Part shown: in pieces, positions 23,574-25,346 of the stretch | Position numbering within the stretch: the first letter of the stretch is position 1 | Layout of the letters: each line of letters opens with the position of its first letter | IMG/VR virus record: IMGVR_UViG_3300032323_002311 | Location: 1-25,346 of that record | Length of the DNA: 25,346 nucleotides | Direction: 5' to 3' (one strand) | Source of the DNA: a virus | Program-made: the position numbers and the translations under genes | The notes under the pieces: generated by a model | The model's input: only the letters and a program-made list of their open reading frames with translations | What the model was told of the DNA's origin: nothing | Databases searched by the model: none

Positions 23574-24568
23574 AGCTCTTCGAGCTCCTCCGCTGAGATT
23601 TCCTGGGACTTGACGGATTCGTCTTCGTCTGTATTTTTTACCTCGGCGCTCGCCGTAGGTAAAATTTCTTCGTCGTCCTGGATTTCCGCGTCAATGATGA
23701 CATCGGCATCTTGTATGGAAGTTGTAGCTGCCAGGAGCTGAGCTGTGTTCTCCGCGCCTTGTTTCAGGCGGGCAAGCCGTTCCATCACAATCTGGGCTGG
23801 AGTACGACCATCCGTTATCTCAACATTGACATCGAACTCGAATCCACCCTTCACACCAGCACGGTCAAGGATTTCGCTTGCCGCTTTGAGGCGGACAGGC
23901 TCAGAGACAGCCGTCTCCATCATCTCTTCTAGAACATCTACTGCGTATGGGGCAGACTGCATTAGTTTCCTGCGTGCCCGTTCCACATCCTCCCCTGGTT
24001 TTCGTTGGGTGCGGAGGTGGACACGGCACAAGCCGTCATCCTTCAACCGTCCAGATGACCAGAGCATGCAACGCAAGCCGTCAATTTTTACCGTTCTACA
24101 ACGGTGAGGTAAAGCTGCGGGCGCTCGCTTGTCCGACTTCGGACCTCCAGCCGCTTGTTCCGCTTGCCATGCCTTAGTCGCGCCGACTACCCAAGGTGGT
24201 GTAATACGACACGCCGTTTCGTCGACCAGCAAGTCGAGGCCCGTTATGTAGTCAGAGTTATTGTCAAGTGGGTTTGAGAGGAGCGGCTTCTTTTCCGTTA
24301 GGGAAAGGACACGCCGTTCTTTAGATTGTTCTTGGGAGCGAGCCGCGATGAGTCCCGTTGGGGTGCCCGTCTGTGAATAGACGGCATCCCAGTTCATTAA
24401 CGCGCCGCGAAGTACTTGGCGGTTCTCGTAGGTATCCTCAACAACGCCGCGCTCCATCTCGACCAGGCCAATCGCCGTTAGGTCGGGGCGCAGGTCTAAG
24501 GGAGTATCAAGTGCGGGTTCGAGGTCTTCCTCTTCCTTCGGTTCATCGAAGGGAGTCAGCTCGGACAT
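23570..24568 (-). CDS. Terminase small-subunit-like protein, 332 aa
   Basis: ATG 24568 inside GAGGTAAAAAAATG. An acidic N-terminus is followed by a Cys-His segment, HRCRTVKIDGLRCMLWSSGR then LCRVHL (Cys-x7-Cys-x12-Cys-x2-His, about 155-183). That is like the CT(A)xx..G..C...... .CR.H knuckle common in actinophage terminase small subunits. Next is LMQSAPYAVDVLEEMMETAV, then SEPVRLKAASEILDRAGVKG and TPAQIVMERLARLK. The helical (A)P.AV..L.....s...vRLKAA..ILDRAGv motif is the recognisable core that binds packaging DNA. The last 60 residues are acidic. Longer than usual for the family. The function as packaging initiator is inferred from the motif. Confidence 0.65.
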   Translation of the reverse strand: MSELTPFDEPKEEEDLEPALDTPLDLRPDLTAIGLVEMERGVVEDTYENRQVLRGALMNWDAVYSQTGTPTGLIAARSQEQSKERRVLSLTEKKPLLSNPLDNNSDYITGLDLLVDETACRITPPWVVGATKAWQAEQAAGGPKSDKRAPAALPHRCRTVKIDGLRCMLWSSGRLKDDGLCRVHLRTQRKPGEDVERARRKLMQSAPYAVDVLEEMMETAVSEPVRLKAASEILDRAGVKGGFEFDVNVEITDGRTPAQIVMERLARLKQGAENTAQLLAATTSIQDADVIIDAEIQDDEEILPTASAEVKNTDEDESVKSQEISAEELEEL

Positions 24569-24579
24569 TTTTTTACCTC

Positions 24580-24774
24580 TTAAGCTTCAGCAGCAAGGGC
24601 GAGGTGGTCGTTCAATTCTTGACGCTTCTCCTGAAGGGCGGCACTGATAGCCGACTTCTCTACCTTGGTGCGGTAGTCCTGGTTTGAGAGCATGTCCGTG
24701 AATTCTTTGATTTCGGCACGCAGTGCCAATTCTTTATCAGCGTGGGCGCGGGCCTCTGCGATACTCATTGCCAT
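24580..24774 (-). CDS. Coiled-coil hypothetical protein, 64 aa
   Basis: ATG 24774 with GGAGACAAAA upstream. Sequence MSIAEARAHADKELALRAEI, SNQDYRTKVEKSAISAALQE, KRQELNDHLALAAEA is nearly all alpha-helix, with charged heptads. It sits 11 nt before the terminase-like gene. Possibly a small structural or packaging accessory; not recognised. Confidence 0.63.
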   Translation of the reverse strand: MAMSIAEARAHADKELALRAEIKEFTDMLSNQDYRTKVEKSAISAALQEKRQELNDHLALAAEA

Positions 24775-24798
24775 TTTTGTCTCCTATGTCGGTGAGGT

Positions 24799-24832
24799 AA
24801 AAAATATGGAGAGCGGGGCCCGCGAAGGCCCC
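24799..24832 (-). terminator. Terminator-like hairpin after the membrane-protein gene
   Basis: GGGGCC (24815-24820)/GGCCCC (24827-24832) with a short loop. On the minus strand the T-run (ATTTTTT) comes only after a 9-nt gap, so termination may be weak. The T-run is a plus-strand GAGGTAAAAAATA copy. TTCCAAATAACTT (24835) sits just before the hairpin on the minus strand. Confidence 0.5.
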
Positions 24833-24845
24833 ACTTCCAAATAAC

Positions 24846-25151
24846 TTACTTCTTTGCTGTGGTCTTCTTAGCTGGAGCCTTCTTCGCGCTCGCAGCGGCT
24901 GTGGATAACTTTTTTGTAACTTCCTTCGCTGCTACTTCAGCGACACGCCCGAAAGCAGGGTCAGACTTGTTGATGTAGCGGAGGGCTACAGGTACAAGGG
25001 AGGCCCAGAGAGCGTTGGCTACAAGGAGCCATTCGGCACCTGTGAAGTCAAGGGGTGAAGAGATGCCAGATGTCTGGCTGACAATCATTACTGCGCCGAT
25101 GACCTGACCCGCAAGGTTGCGGAGGTATGACTCAATCATTGCTTTGTTCAT
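24846..25151 (-). CDS. Two-helix membrane protein, holin-like, 101 aa
   Basis: ATG 25151 with AAGGACGAAAA upstream. Sequence NKAMIESYLRNLAGQVIGAV, MIVSQTSGISSPLDFTGAEW, LLVANALWASLVPVALRYIN. Two membrane helices (about 10-28 and 40-58), then KSDPAFGRVAE and a Lys/Ala-rich tail (KKAPAKKTTAKK). The MN-K-A-....R......A.......D.......NALW.A..P..LR(W/Y)(I/L)N..D..FGR pattern is frequent in phages and usually annotated as holin-like or unknown. The Lys/Ala tail resembles DNA-contacting tails. A perfect DnaA-box word lies inside (24900-24908). Not adjacent to the lysis genes here. Confidence 0.6.
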   Translation of the reverse strand: MNKAMIESYLRNLAGQVIGAVMIVSQTSGISSPLDFTGAEWLLVANALWASLVPVALRYINKSDPAFGRVAEVAAKEVTKKLSTAAASAKKAPAKKTTAKK

Positions 25152-25191
25152 TTAGTTTTCGTCCTTCTTTCGAGGGCTAGATAGTTTTTAC

Positions 25192-25220
25192 CTAGTACCA
25201 CTAAGTTACAGCATTGTCGG
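25192..25220 (-). promoter_or_regulatory. Possible promoter of the 25151 gene
   Basis: CCGACA (25215-25220) and TACTAG (25192-25197), 17-nt spacing, -35 imperfect. A copy of GGTAAAAA follows in the leader. Confidence 0.35.
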
Positions 25221-25346
25221 ACGAATTTTTTGGAAAAGTTGCGTGATATCTACCCCCTTTCATAAACAACAAAATCTGGAAAGGGCAATTTCTGAGTGGA
25301 AATCAGGGGTTTATAATTTCGAACGGGACATCAAAAAGATGAACAA
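25221..25346. other. Right-edge intergenic sequence
   Basis: No gene seen. TATAAT on the plus strand at 25312-25317 without a good -35, and an ATG at the very edge (25339). A rightward gene could start outside the window. Confidence 0.3.

Noticed and set aside
24799-24832. Strong Rho-independent terminator
   Set aside because: The T-run is separated from the stem by about 9 nt, so it is listed only as terminator-like.
1-25346. CRISPR array
   Set aside because: The repeats are short, irregularly spaced words; no regular repeat-spacer pattern exists.
1-25346. Integrase, transposase or insertion sequence
   Set aside because: No tyrosine/serine recombinase or DDE motif was seen in any protein, and no terminal inverted repeats flank a gene block.

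Overview
The window looks like part of the genome of a tailed dsDNA bacteriophage (Caudoviricetes) of an actinobacterium. The evidence is the dense packing of mostly tiny genes with TAATG/ATGA overlaps, the start of a portal protein at the left edge, a terminase-small-subunit-like protein near the right edge, a lysis cassette, and several families I know mainly from actinobacteriophages (DUF1360, DUF3846, MGYTHYF, GGRW, a proteasome-like Ntn hydrolase, a CxxC..PxCW small protein). The host is an inference. No integrase, repressor or tRNA is visible, and neither the large terminase nor any capsid or tail gene beyond the portal lies in the window.

Layout. 1-2015 (leftward): portal N-terminus, DUF1360 membrane protein, two unknowns, a double-HTH protein; this is the upstream end of the structural operon. 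2016-2583: AT-rich, gene-poor intergenic region. 2584-4171 (rightward): five small genes in three transcription units, with near-identical promoters and terminators. 4282-5714 (leftward): holin-like protein, peptidoglycan-binding protein, lysozyme/transglycosylase. 5889-13988 (leftward, with one rightward gene at 11193): many small accessory genes, including a dual-specificity phosphatase, a proteasome-like hydrolase, an ADP-ribosyltransferase-like protein, zinc-ribbon miniproteins, and a run of tandem hairpins at 9149-9280 that looks like a structured RNA. 14134-17598: a VWA/HExxH protein and its MoxR-type AAA+ ATPase. 17704-21291: DNA cytosine methyltransferase, Api92-like protein, and a paralogue of the 11879 gene with a copied upstream region. 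21390-22744: MGYTHYF protein and membrane proteins. 22745-23368: non-coding repeats, a perfect DnaA-box sequence, two miniature genes and a 45-bp dyad. 23364-25151: terminase-small-subunit-like operon and a small two-helix membrane protein.

How it works together. The most coherent signal is regulatory. About a dozen sigma70-type promoters share TTGACA, a spacer carrying GTGCAGG (in either orientation), often an upstream CGACACGC element, and a leader ending ACGACGAAAGGA just before the start codon. They recur every 1-3 kb and link scattered accessory genes into one apparent regulon. On top of this lie three over-represented short words (GAGGTAAAAAATA, GCGAGCGC, and a strand-biased ACCGCA/GCCGT) that occur in coding and non-coding DNA. 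Coordinates of small genes absent from simple ORF listings were worked out by hand from start, stop and ribosome binding site.
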